This document shows positions 29,321 through 39,217 of a stretch of DNA of 64,000 nt, in pieces. The position numbers and the translations under genes are program-made. This DNA comes from Azolla caroliniana (taxonomy: Eukaryota; Polypodiophyta). Each line of letters opens with the position of its first letter. Within the stretch, counting starts at the first letter, position 1. The DNA is taken from the NCBI GenBank assembly GCA_043228905.1, contig JBHGNT010000013.1, positions 4,836,001 to 4,900,000 of the forward strand, in the 5' to 3' direction. The notes beneath the pieces are model-generated. The model saw nothing but the letters and a program-made list of their open reading frames with translations, ran no database searches and had not been told where the DNA came from.

Positions 29321-30304
29321 GTGGTTGGATGCACCAAATTGACAAACCATACATCTTCTGGTTTGGAGGTGTTGGTCAGGTTTGATGTTGTCATCGAGTT
29401 CACTCTATGCCTCATCACAAACATTCCACCACGATTGTCGTAGTTTGTGAGTTGTCGGCTTGTGGAGGTCGACTCACCCTTCTTTTGCCGACACTGCCTC
29501 ATAGTGGCCGAATTTACCACAGTATCTGCACTGGGTAGGATTGTTTTTTTGGTTGGGTTCGACATGATTGCTCCCCCTTCTTCCGAACGCTCCACCTCGT
29601 GCACTCGAAATGTCTTGTCGGTAGTAGAAGTTATGTTCGCGGGCTTGTTCTTGGTTGTCTCGGCCTTGGCCGAATCAGCCTCCTCTTCACGACCTTGTCC
29701 TCTTCCTCCATCAAATTTCGAATAGAGCATTTTTCCTTCTTGCACATTGCCACATGTTCGAACATGATTCTCCTCAACCAGCAGCATCAACTGGAGATCG
29801 AAGGAGGGAGGATTCTCCCTCGTGAGGACTTCCGACCTAATGTCTCCGAACCAAGGTGCTAAGCCTTCGAGGCAAATCTACACCATTTCATCGTTGTCAA
29901 TGCTTACATTGATTGACTTGAGGGCATCGCATAGTTCCTTGATCTCCAAGGTGTGGTTGTCGATTAACATGTCCCTCTGTTGTATATCGTTCAACTCTTG
30001 ACATAGTTGAAGCTTTCTTGCGGTCGTATTGGCCGCGAAGATCTTCTTGAGGTTCCCCCACGCCTCCTTCGGCATTCTGGCCTCTCGGATGTAACTGAGC
30101 ATGTGATCATTGACGCATGATGCAAGGTAGTACAACACACGACTCGTCGGCATGTGTTGGGTTGGGTTGATTTTCGTGTGCTCCCTCGACATAGCTCCAA
30201 TAACCTTGGCCGACAAGGTATTGGTGCATCTTGTACTCCCAAGATGAAAAATTGTTTCTGTCGAGCTTCTCAGTAGGAAGGGTGCTTCCCATCCAAGTAT
30301 TCAT
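29321..30304 (-). pseudogene. Element K: copia Gag and protease remnant
   Basis: Gag starts at ATG 30304 (MNTWMGSTLPTEKLDRNNFS) with WEYKMHQYLVGQGYW, as in the UBN2 family of copia Gag. It continues in a shifted frame with ASCVNDHMLSYIREARMPKE, KKIFAANTTARKLQLCQEL and NHTLEIKELCDALKSI. A remnant zinc knuckle (CRYCGKFGHYE) has lost its last Cys. Protease reads only VWFVNLVHPTT in place of VDSGASNHMT and is joined straight to integrase, so most of protease and the GAG-pre-integrase are deleted. Confidence 0.8.
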
Positions 30305-30479
30305 GTCAAGCTTCTTCTTCGCTTTGATACGAACTATTTAGGTTGCTGCTACATTGATCAGTTGGTTCTTTCCAAACTCGGGATTGGGCATAACACACGC
30401 AGAGGCGATGGACCTAGATCAAGCAACCACGCGCTCTAATACCATGTAAAGAAGCGGATGGATTCTATGTAGTGGAAGA

Positions 30480-30484
<5 letters not shown>

Positions 30485-30558
<74 letters not shown>

Positions 30559-30580
30559 AGAGAGAGAGAGAGAGAGAGAA
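30485..30580. repeat. GT/GA microsatellite in the 5' LTR of element K
   Basis: This is an uninterrupted GT run of about 73 bases followed by a GA run of about 22 bases. The 3' LTR holds only about 20 bases of GT, so the tract expanded after insertion or differs by gene conversion. Confidence 0.95.
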
Positions 30581-30639
30581 CTCAAGATTACAGAAAAAAC
30601 AAAAAAATTGTATTACAAGGAAACAAGAATGACCAAATC

Positions 30640-31050
30640 ATTACAAAGATAAGAAGAAGGTGCTTTGCATCCCTCTCACTCTTAGAGAGACAATGCCACC
30701 AAGCATACTTTCAAGATCCATGGACTAAGGGATGGCTCTTCGACTCATTAGTGACCCCTTCCCTCATGTATGCATCAGTAGTATGGGCTCCAGGTCTACC
30801 ATCTTTCATGTGGGCACAATTAGAGAGACCTTTGGTGATGATGTTATCATGTCAACTCCGAAGCAAATCGACAGTACCACATGACCTTATTAGAGCAGAG
30901 TTTAGTCTACCCCCGATGTTAGTAGAAGCACTCTTTCACGTGGTAGTTTTTATTCATCGGATACATAGCCAGCCACAAGATAGGATACCCCATCGAGCCT
31001 TTGAGGCATCCCGATCCCTACATGCGTCTGGAGACACTAGCTCTTGGTAT
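30640..31050 (+). pseudogene. LINE ORF2 C-terminal fragment captured in the 5' LTR of element K
   Basis: The plus strand reads LFDSLVTPSLMYASVVWAPG, FMWAQLERPLVMML, STVPHDLIRAEFSLPPMLVE and HRIHSQPQDRIPHRAFEAS, without a stop for about 130 codons. This resembles the region after the RT core in non-LTR element ORF2, where a 'P.L.YG..VW' motif is followed by a Leu-rich segment. It is absent from the other LTR of K. No poly-A tail or target copy is evident at its ends. The assignment rests on family memory. Confidence 0.6.
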
Positions 31051-31212
31051 AGCCTCTTGGGAAAGAGGTCGTGTCTTAACTACTTAAAGTATATGTGTCA
31101 TAGAACATTAACCTCTATGACACACTAGTTACTATACAAGGAGGTGGGGTGTTCACACACTTGAGTATACTAGAGTGTGTTCCCACACACGGAAAGTTGA
31201 GTTTGATTCTCA

Positions 31213-31526
31213 ACATTAATGTGCATGTGAGATGTGTGTTTAGGTGCTCATAACACAAAATATAAAAAATAAGCGTAGGGCCTAGTGGCATTCAAAGAGG
31301 TGCAAGTAAAGTTTTGAACCTTACATATCCAAGATAGGAGACAATTGACATACCATTAAATTACGTTATTTCTTTAAAGTTAGTTTTCGTCATTGTATTT
31401 TTCACATGTAAATTCTCATACATGAGAGCTTGAATGAGTGACATGGTTATCATGCATCGCATGCCTTTCATGCATGTCTTACACCCTCACTTGCATCATA
31501 TGCATGGGGGCATCTATATAAGAAAG
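31213..31526 (+). repeat. A-family LTR (L), right part, truncated
   Basis: After the TTAAT copy the sequence matches the LTR of element A in sense orientation: ACATGTAAATTCTCAT, GTGACATGGTTA, GCATGTCTTACACCCTCA and CATCTATATAAGAAAG, aligned to 4276-4430 read in reverse. It includes a tRNA-like module and the TATA motif, then stops at 31526 where copia LTR J begins. Confidence 0.75.
31306..31366 (-). promoter_or_regulatory. tRNA-like module in A-family LTR L
   Basis: On the minus strand TAATTTAATGG (plus 31353-31363) and GGTTCAAAACT (plus 31310-31320) start 43 nt apart. It is homologous by position to the module at 4463-4527. A T6 run lies downstream at about 31262-31269. Confidence 0.55.
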
Positions 31527-31979
31527 TGTTGAGAGACAAGCTCAACATCGGCCGAATCGGCTAAAGAAGCCGAGGACCGGATCGGCTGGGACTGATCGGT
31601 TAGGCCGTTAGGAAAGATATTCCGTGAGGAATATATTTGGGAGTTAGTGTAGGAGCTCTTAATGAGCATTGAAGTACTGTCAATACTCCAGTCAGTCCTT
31701 CTAGGGCTTGTACAAAGTGTTCATTGAACACATATATGTATAGTTTTTGTCTTTCATAATATATTCTCCCTTTGGTGTCTTCTCTCAAACTCTCTCGGTC
31801 TCTCCCGCGTATATTGTGTAAGCTCAAGCTCTCCATTAAACCTGAGTGTTCTCCCTTCTGTTCTGTCTTTATACTTGCTTCCGCACGCTACTTTTTACAT
31901 GGTATCAGAGCGCGAAGGTTGAGAACCTCTCTGCAGCCGACACAGCTTGACGAAGAAGAACAAGAAGAACGATGGATAG
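31527..31979 (+). mobile_element. Copia element J: 5' LTR, tRNA-iMet primer site and first bases of gag
   Basis: The LTR (31527-31899, 373 bp) runs TGTTGAGAGACAAG to CTACTTTTTACA. The primer site TGGTATCAGAGC follows directly at 31900-31911. An ATG at 31973 would start gag, but after eight bases the LTR of the next element begins. The LTR start resembles that of element N (minus strand from 51676), so J and N are related. Confidence 0.82.
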
Positions 31980-32368
31980 TGTTGGCCGGTCAGAAGAGCA
32001 AGGACAAGTGGAAAGGCGGAGTCGGATCGGATAATAGGAAGTAAATAATAGTATAATTATTATTCGGAGGGACGGATCCGGTACAGTTGTACCGATCCGG
32101 ATCCGGACCGATTCGGATGCCGGTTGCCTAAGCGCACCGATTGTAACCTTGTCGGATGCCTATAAAAGGATCCGATGATTTGTAAATGCTTTACGGAAGT
32201 AATACAATTTTACTTATTGCGTGTTTATCTTTATCTTTGTATTGTTTTACCGTCTGTGCTTAGTGTAATCATCTTACGCGTGTAACCTAGCATCCAATCC
32301 TTACCACCCCTTTGGAGAAGTGTCGGATAGACACCTGTGTTGAGGCTAGTCCAGCCAGGCAGACAACA
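31980..32368 (+). repeat. Element G2: 5' LTR (389 bp)
   Basis: The ends are TGTTG and CAACA. A TATAAAAGGATCC motif lies at about 32161-32173. ACCGATCCGGATCCGGAC, CTTACGCGTGT and CACCCCTTTGG match the LTR of element G (43092-43532, minus), so they belong to one family, though diverged. Confidence 0.78.
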
Positions 32369-32395
32369 CCTTTTGGCGACCACGACCGGGATTCT

Positions 32396-34879
32396 TGTCC
32401 CCCGGCCATAGCCAGGTACCGGGCAGCGTTCCTAATTGCAACGTACGAAGGATTACAAGTGGACTGGCTCCATTTCATAACCGAAGGATTGAAGGAGGCC
32501 ATCAAGAACCTTGTGAAAGGAAAAAAGCCATGGGCCGGGATAGCACAATGGCTAACGGTGTTAGTCCCACCGGTGCTCCCCATCAAACAAAAGAAAAGAG
32601 GTCGGCAGGAGACGACGCCGAAAAAGGTCACAAAGCGCCGACATATCCTGGAGAAACACACCCCCGGATGGACCCAGGAAGAAGCAGAACAGCGGGAGGA
32701 AGGACCATCCCGACAGTAACAGGAACCGGCAACAAAGGCAAAACCGGCAGGAAAAGGCAAAGGAAAACCGGCCGAGGAAGAACCGGTAGCGCTCAAACCA
32801 ATCAATATAACGTTGCGACGGCCGGAACCGAAACCAAAGGACTTTATACAAAAGGTCCGTTTGGTAGCCGCACCGGAGGAGGAAGCTGAAGCAGAAGACT
32901 CATCCGAACCACTGGTAAGACTCCCAGCAAGACAAGGTCGGGAGAGACGGGCGAGAGGACCAGCTCCACCAGTTGACAGAACTCAGCAGAGGGCACAAGG
33001 ACCACCTCCAGTAGCCGGGGCGGAAGCAGTACCAGAACCCGCACCAAGGGAAGCAGTACCGGCACCGGTTTTGCCGGAATTCAGAGAACCGGTCATTCCA
33101 AAGAAGAGGAATGAACAAGCGCCAGAGCCAGAGAAAAGGCCGGAAAAACAGCCTGAGTTAAGGAGTAGAAGTGAGCAATGCTACTCCGACACAGGAAGCA
33201 CAAAGCCACAATGGCTGAGATGGCTTTCGGAGCAGGTATCGGGAGTAGCGGACCAGTTAGAGGAAGAAGAAACGTGTAGGCAACACCTGACGCATACAAC
33301 AACCCAGGAGTTGGTCGCGTTCCGAACACAGATCCATGAGTTGCAAGGGGAGCTGTTGCAGGCGAGGGAAGGAATTCAACAAGCACAAGTTGTCACCGAT
33401 CCGGTCGGGACAACAAGGAAGCAACCAGAACCAGAACCAGAACCGGTAACCTTGCAAACTGGCCCTGAGACCGAAAAAATAATAGAAACCTTGCGAGAGG
33501 AGTTAAAAGCTCAGGAGGCATTAAGGGAAAAAGAAAGGGAGCAGCGGAAAGCGGTGGAGGACGATAGACGAAGAATGGAAGAAGGCCTCCGGAAAGGCCG
33601 AGCCACTAATGACCGACTGCAAGAAGAAAAAGAGAAGCTGCAAAAGGAGAAGGACCGACTGCGTCGACAGGCCGAGCAGGAGATAGAGAGACTGCAGGAA
33701 GAACTCCGACAATAGAAGGACCGAGACGACCGGTTAAGAGCTCAGGTAAGCAGACGCCTGAAGCAGAAGACGGAGGACTTCGACCGACTCTACCGAGATC
33801 ACAAGCAGGCCGAGTCGGACAACAAGAAACGGGCAGCGGACTACGACCGGCAAATAGAGAAGCTGAAAGAACAGCTCAAAGAGACCCGATTAGACCTGGC
33901 TAAGACAATGGACGAGGTCAGTGCCAAAAAGGAAGCATTGTCGGCGGAAATAACCCAAGCGACGGAGAGAAGGAAGGAATTAGAGGCGCTAATGCGGGAA
34001 AAGCTGGATCTGACCAAGATCAGGAATGAAGAAAAGGAAAGATCGACCTTCACGATCAACAAACTGCAAAGTGCCTATGAAAAGCAGAAAGCGGATTACG
34101 AAGCCCAGGCTCAGATAATGGCCGACATTATAAAACGGGCAAGGAAGGAAAAGCAAGAAGCTTATGCGCATGCTAAAGCGGGGGTTGACCGGATCAAGCT
34201 CATCATGTCATGTTGGAGTACCCGAGCTCAGGCAAGCATCAACGAAAGTACGGAAAAGCTATGGAAGGAGTGGTCACAACAGGCAGCCGAGCTGCAGACA
34301 CTCCGAGCTGATGCCGAGAATCGGAGGAAGACCGGTGACAAGTTCTACAAGATGGATGAAGAAAGTATCGTCGCCGTTCGGGAAGAATTGTCAGAGGATT
34401 TCTACGCTTTAGCGGAAGAACATCTCAAAGAAATTCGAGGGTTGGTAGAGAGGTTGGATGACGGGCAACTCGCAACTCAGTTGGAGTTGGAGAAATACGA
34501 GCAGGACCGGTTACGACAGGAAGCTGAGGGAAGAACGACACCAATCACTATAAGTGAGGGAGAGCGACCGGCTGAAGCTGAACCAACCGACACCGAACAA
34601 CCCCGACAAGGAATACCCGAAGAAGAACTTCCGTTCCAAGAAAATCAAGAAGAGCAGGTGCAGACCGATGCCGGAGAAGAAGAAGAGCTGAGACCAGAAA
34701 ACACCGGAGCAGAGGAAGAAGGCGCACCGAACCGACCAGTCAAGACCGGAGAAAGCGACACTGGTAACAAAACAGAGCCTGGAACGGAGGAAGAACAGGA
34801 AGAACCCGGACGGAGCGGTGAGGAAGCACCGGCACCACAGAATCAAGCAGAGCCGGAGCAGCAAATTTTTACGGAATAG
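32396..34879 (+). pseudogene. Element G2: accessory ORF (coiled-coil protein), N-terminus deleted
   Basis: One frame stays open over about 830 codons with only two stops (32717-32719 and 33713-33715). It begins in the conserved domain (LIATYEGLQVDWLHFITEGL, WLTVLVPPV, KKRGRQETTPKK), which aligns with the minus copy (IIATYEGIADGLC, WLTLLVPPV, KKRGRVADGTPK). Then come NITLRRPEPKP, a Pro/Glu-rich linker and long coiled coils (EKEKLQKEKDRLRRQAEQEI). A conserved block KMDEESIVAVREELSEDF sits near 34350, and an acidic Glu/Pro tail ends QQIFTE. It has no signal peptide or membrane segment. Function is unknown; a structural or env-position role is speculation. Confidence 0.8.
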
Positions 34880-34899
34880 CCAACCCAACCGGAGGGTTT

Positions 34900-37038
34900 T
34901 GTATTTTCCGCACGTTCGTCGGCGATCGCCATCGCGGCCCGATCAACTTCCTGCTAGAGCTCGGCCATCCGTTCCTTATGCTCCGTTTCCAGCCGTTTGT
35001 AGTCCCAGTGCAGGTGCTCAAAATCATCTGTCTTTTGCTTGAGCCGTGCGTTGATCTGTCGACGGGCCCGGTCCTCGCGGTCCTTCTTCTGGCGGAGCTC
35101 TTCCTTTAGCCGTTCAATTTCCGTTTCCGTCGTCTTCCGCAGCTTGTCCTTTTCTTGCAGCACTTTGTCTTTTTCCTCCCTTAGCCGGTCATACGCTTCA
35201 TGGCCTTTCCGGAGGCTCTCCTCTGCCCGGCGGAGGTTCTCAATAGTCTTCTTTAATTCTGCTTCGGCCGTTGTCTTTAATTCCCGTTCCCGGCTCCTTA
35301 GCGCTTCTTGTGCGGCAAGTTCATCTCTCAATTCCACAAGCTCCTAGGCTTGTGCCGCATCTCTCTCTGGAACGGTTTCCGTTGCCGGGGTCTTATTGGT
35401 ATGTACAGGTTGATCTGTTTCTTTATTCTGTACACTTACCGGAGTCACCGGGGATTGGATCTGTGTTGCCGTTAAGGCCATTTTGGCCATCTCTGCCGTG
35501 ACCTGATCCAAGTCTTTTTCAAGGCACCGGATTCTGGACCGGGCCGTCTCTAGTTGTTTGGTTGTGACGAGCAACCGTTCGTTTTGCACTCTTTCTTCCG
35601 TCTCAATATACCCTACTGCTCCGGCAATCTGTTCGCCTATCCACCGGAGCCACAGGCTACCGGTGCATTGTTGTTGTGCTTGCATGGAGGTTTGACAGAT
35701 GGGCTCGCTTGTAGATGGGTGGTCCCGCCTGATTGCGCCGAGTTGTAATTCCGTTCCTGCCCGTGGACCACCCTGCTGTCCTGGTTCCCCTTGCGCTTCT
35801 TCTTGGTTGGCCGAGGGAGGCTGTATTGACCTTTCCGGTTCTGGCGGAATGGGACTTGCCGGTGCTGTCGGTGGTGCAAGGGCTTCTGATTCTGGTGTCG
35901 TGCGCACTGGTTCCGGTTCCTCCCTTGGCGTGGGAGTCTCAGTATGGGGAGTCGATGTTCCCTCCGTCTGAGGGTCCGAACGTTTCCCGGCTGCCTCAAC
36001 GGTCCTTGCCAACGACCGTCGCTGGAGGTGCTCCGTAGGCTCCTCCTCTATTTCCTCTTCCTAAGTCCCGGCATTGAGTTCTGCCGCCAAGGGGTCCGCT
36101 TCTCTATTCACCGGTCGGCGGAGTGTAACCTTTACGGGCTGTACCGGTGGTTTCTCCTGCGCATCCGTTGGCCGCTTCCGGCTGGCGCTCTCCTTTCCCG
36201 CTTGTTCTGCGTCTGCCGCCTTCCCCTTAGTGGCCTTAGAGGCCAACAGCTGTTGTCTTTTGGAAGCCGTCTTTGGGGTGCCGTCCGCCACTCTTCCCCG
36301 CTTCTTGGGCTCGACGGGCTCGACGGGTGGCACAAGCAAGGTGAGCCACTGCGTTACTGTGTGCCATATCCTCCGTCCTTCTCGGGCTTCTTTGTCGTCT
36401 TTTCCTCTGATGATCTCGATCACCGCACACAAACCGTCTGCGATCCCTTCATAGGTGGCGATGATCATCCCTGCCCGGTTCTGCGGCATGACAGGGGGTC
36501 TGGGGTACATATGGCCGTATTCGTGGAGCACACGGGCAATCTCGCGGAACAACATATCTCCGCCACCCTGTGTCCAGTAGCCCTTGCTGGCTAGGGAATA
36601 CTCACCAAAATACTTGATGAGTTGCTCCGAGGTCGGATTGTCAATCGTGAATATGTCTCCCTCCGGAAGGCCTGTTAACGCACGGATCGCCTCATCCGTT
36701 ATGACCTCTGTGTCGATTTCTTTGATCACCTTGTCGGCTTCTTTCTGTGGCGGTACCTCCATAATCGTCAAGAAGCCCTCGAGCCCGTGTTGCTTTAGCC
36801 ATTTCTTAGCGGCTTCCGACGGCGTTTGCGAGTCCATGTCTGTGTCAAGGTCGGATTGTGGTGGCGAGGTTGGCTGGTGATGAGAGTGAGAGTGAGAGTG
36901 AGAGAGAGAGAGTTCAGAAGGGGGGGGTTCTCTGTGCGTAGGTTCTCGTCTGATGATCTTCCAGCGCCTTGGTGCTTCTGTGCTCTTGGGTTCGCGAAAG
37001 TAGAGGGTCTCCACGCGCAGTGGTTTTTCTCTGTGCAT
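34900..37038 (-). pseudogene. Element G: accessory ORF after pol, truncated at its C-terminal coiled coil
   Basis: It starts at ATG 37038 (MHREKPLRVETLYF), 187 nt after the end of integrase. One frame runs for about 710 codons with three TAG stops (36061, 35344 and 34954). Residues about 70-240 form the conserved domain: AAKKWLKQHGLEGFL, VITDEAIRALTGLPEGDIFT, LIKYFGEYSLASKGYW, MLFREIARVLHEYGHMY, IIATYEGIADGLC and WLTLLVPPV. Next are a basic stretch, VKVTLRRP, a Pro/Glu-rich linker, LWLRWIGEQIAGAVGYIETE and coiled coils (LREEKDKVLQEKDKLRK). It breaks off at the junction with G2. No known domain is recognised. Confidence 0.82.
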
Positions 37039-37224
37039 TCTGGCGCCTTTTTCGAGTGTGTGCACGTCGTGTACTAAAATAGCATTATGTCTTGTGGTGG
37101 CGCTTAAATGCCCACTACGTACCTTTTCGCTCCTCGCTCTCTCTCATACCTCGCTTTTGCCTGATTACTTCACTCTTCTTCTTTTTTCTTCTTTTTTTTC
37201 TTTTTTTTTTAATGTGGTGTGAGG

Positions 37225-39217
37225 TTAGTTTTCCGTTGGTCCTATCGGACCCTTACCGGCCTCATTACGGTTTGTCGTCGCCTCATTCTCCCCTGTTACC
37301 GGCTTGCCGTCTCCTCCGTCTTGGTGGTTGTCGTTCCCCTCACAGGTTGCCGTTTCCTCACCGGTGTCGGTCCTTTGCTCAAATGGGTTCTTGGGCATTG
37401 GTCCTCTATATGGCTTCAATCGGAATCCGTTGACCCATTTGCCTAGCACTTTGCCGGCAAGTGTCCCTAACTGGTACGGCCCATTATACTCACGTGTTAG
37501 CCAATACGGACCGGTCGATCTAAACCGTAGTTTACCCGGCATCTTGCCCATCCGGGTCTGAAATACTAACACCGGCTTGCCGATTGCGAACACTTTTTCA
37601 TTTCCTTTCCTGTGCCGGTCGACAAATGCTTTCCGTCGCCGTTGTTCCAATTCTAAGTGCAAGATGCTTGCCAGTCGTTGTTCCTCGAGTTCACACAGCG
37701 TTGTTAACCATATTGCCTCCGATTCCTTCTTGTTCAGCCGTTCCCGTAGCTGGATCCGTAAGCTTGGTACTTGGAATTCCACCGGCATGACCGACCGCCT
37801 CTAGTCCGAAAGCTAACCGGAATGGTGTTGTCCGGATGCTCGTTTTGTATGTTGTCCAGTATGCCCAAAGCGCGCTATGTAGCTTGGTATCCCAATCCGT
37901 TCGGTTTTCGTTGACGATCTTCCGGAGGATATTCTGGATCGTTTTGTTCGTCGATTCAGCTAACCCGTTCGCTTGCGGATAGTATGGTGTGCTCCGTTTA
38001 CGAACAACGACATAGAATGTCGTCAGGCTTTCAACTACTTGGCCGAGAAAGTGTCCCCCTTGGTCGCTTATTAATTCGATTGGGCATCCGTAACGGCACC
38101 AGATGTACTCGTATAGAAATTTTGCCGTTGACGCAGTGGTGTTGTCTCTTAAGGCTTTGGCCTCCACCCATTTCGTGCAGTAATCCGTCGTGACGATGAC
38201 GTACCGATTACCTGTTCTTATTACAGGTGGTTTGAACGGTCCAACAAAGTCCAGCCCCCACTTCTGGAATGGTTCGAGTGGTAGTACAGGCTGGTGTGGC
38301 ATCCGAGCCTGCTCTGTTGGCTGGCCCATTCGCTGGCATAGGTCACATTCTTTTGCGTACCGTACAGCATCTCTTAATGTCGTTGGCCACCATAGGCCAC
38401 TTTGCCATATTTTCCTGGCCGTCGCATCTCCGGCATAGTGACCTCCGGCAACTCCACAGTGGGCTTCCCTCAGTATGAGGTCCTTTTCATCGTTGCGCAC
38501 AGCCCGTCTCCATATGCCGCCCGCGCCCTTGTGGTAAAGTGTGTCTCGCAATAAACAGAAATGTCGGTTTTGCACCGCCAGGCGTTTCCTTTCGTCCCGG
38601 TTCATCTCTTCCGGAGGCAATCTTGTGCTCAGAAACTGGTGCATATTTGTGAGCCACTTGTCTTCCTGTGCCACCGTCTCATCTGTTGTCGTTTCCATAG
38701 TGACTCGAAACAGCTCCGCATCCAGAAACTCGTCCGCTACTCCGTCACCCATCTCTCCGGACTCTAGTCGGCTTAAGTAATCCGCCACGGCATGCTGTAT
38801 ACCGGGTCGGTGGAATATTTCAAACTCGAATTCTTGTAACAGTAAGGTCCACCGGGCCAACTTACCGGTGAGTGACGCCTTGGACACCAGGTAAAGGAGT
38901 GTTGAATGATCTACATGGAAGGAAAACTTCCTTCCCAATAAATAATACCGAAACTTTGTCACACTGTAGATCATCCCTAGAGCTTCCCGTTCTGTGGTAG
39001 AGTAGTTCCGTTCCGCTTGGGATAGCTTTCAGCTGGCATAGTACACTGGCCGGTACCACTTTGGCTCCGTAAGTTGCATCAGTACGCTTCCGATTGCGAT
39101 GTCGGAGGCATCCACGAACACATGAAATTCTTTACTCCAATCCGGAGGTTGCACTACCGGTGCTTGCGACAATAGTACCTTGAGGGCCCTATACGCCCTA
39201 TCCTCGGTGTCGGTCCA
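37225..39217 (-). pseudogene. Element G: RNase H and integrase
   Basis: RNase H reads FHVFVDASDIAIGSVLMQ, YSTTEREALGMIYSVTKFR and FSFHVDHSTLLYLV. Integrase has a zinc domain (HCGVAGGHYAGDATARKIWQ, CDLCQRMGQP). Its catalytic residues lie in WGLDFVGPF, LISDQGGHFLG and YYPQANGLAESTNKTI. The C-terminal domain is GKLRFRSTGPYWLTREYNGP, KWVNGFRLKPY. A frameshift lies near 37740. A TAG near 39217 and a TGA near 39030 break the link with RT. Catalytic residues are all present. Confidence 0.9.

Larger units (their letters stand above)
26091..31212 (-). mobile_element. Element K: Ty1/copia element with 5-bp TTAAT target duplications
   Basis: On the minus strand this runs 5' LTR (30446-31212), primer site, gag, fused protease-integrase, RT, RNase H and 3' LTR (26091-26384). 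TTAAT precedes it at 26086-26090 and follows at 31213-31217. Coding is broken throughout. A solo LTR (Q) lies within pol, and the 5' LTR contains a LINE fragment absent from the 3' LTR. K sits inside A-type LTR L. Confidence 0.88.
30446..31212 (-). repeat. Element K: 5' LTR (767 bp, expanded by a GT run and a LINE fragment)
   Basis: It runs TGTAAAGAAGCGGATGG to TTGATTCTCAACA. It is more than twice as long as the 3' LTR. A GT tract of about 73 bp (30485-30557) replaces a 20-bp one, about 390 bp of LINE-like sequence (30658-31047) is inserted, and about 55 bp (31096-31150) is extra. The primer site TGGTATTAGAGC (minus) adjoins at 30434-30445. Confidence 0.82.
31980..34900 (+). mobile_element. 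Element G2: deleted plus-strand relative of elements H and G (LTR plus accessory ORF)
   Basis: It comprises a 5' LTR (31980-32368, TGTTGGCCGG to CAGACAACA), a primer site TGGCGACCACGACCGGG at 32374, then a direct jump into the middle of the accessory ORF. Gag and pol are missing. It ends near 34900, where the minus-strand accessory ORF of element G begins, tail to tail. No 3' LTR separates the two. Confidence 0.75.

Noticed and set aside
30472-31128. A 218-codon protein beginning with a Cys-Val repeat
   Set aside because: The start is translation of the GT microsatellite. Only the later part (about 30640-31050) resembles LINE ORF2.
33093-33712. Minus-strand Leu-rich frames opposite the accessory ORF, as membrane proteins
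   Set aside because: Glu/Gln/Lys-rich coiled-coil codons read in reverse give Leu/Phe/Ser-rich frames; no independent support.
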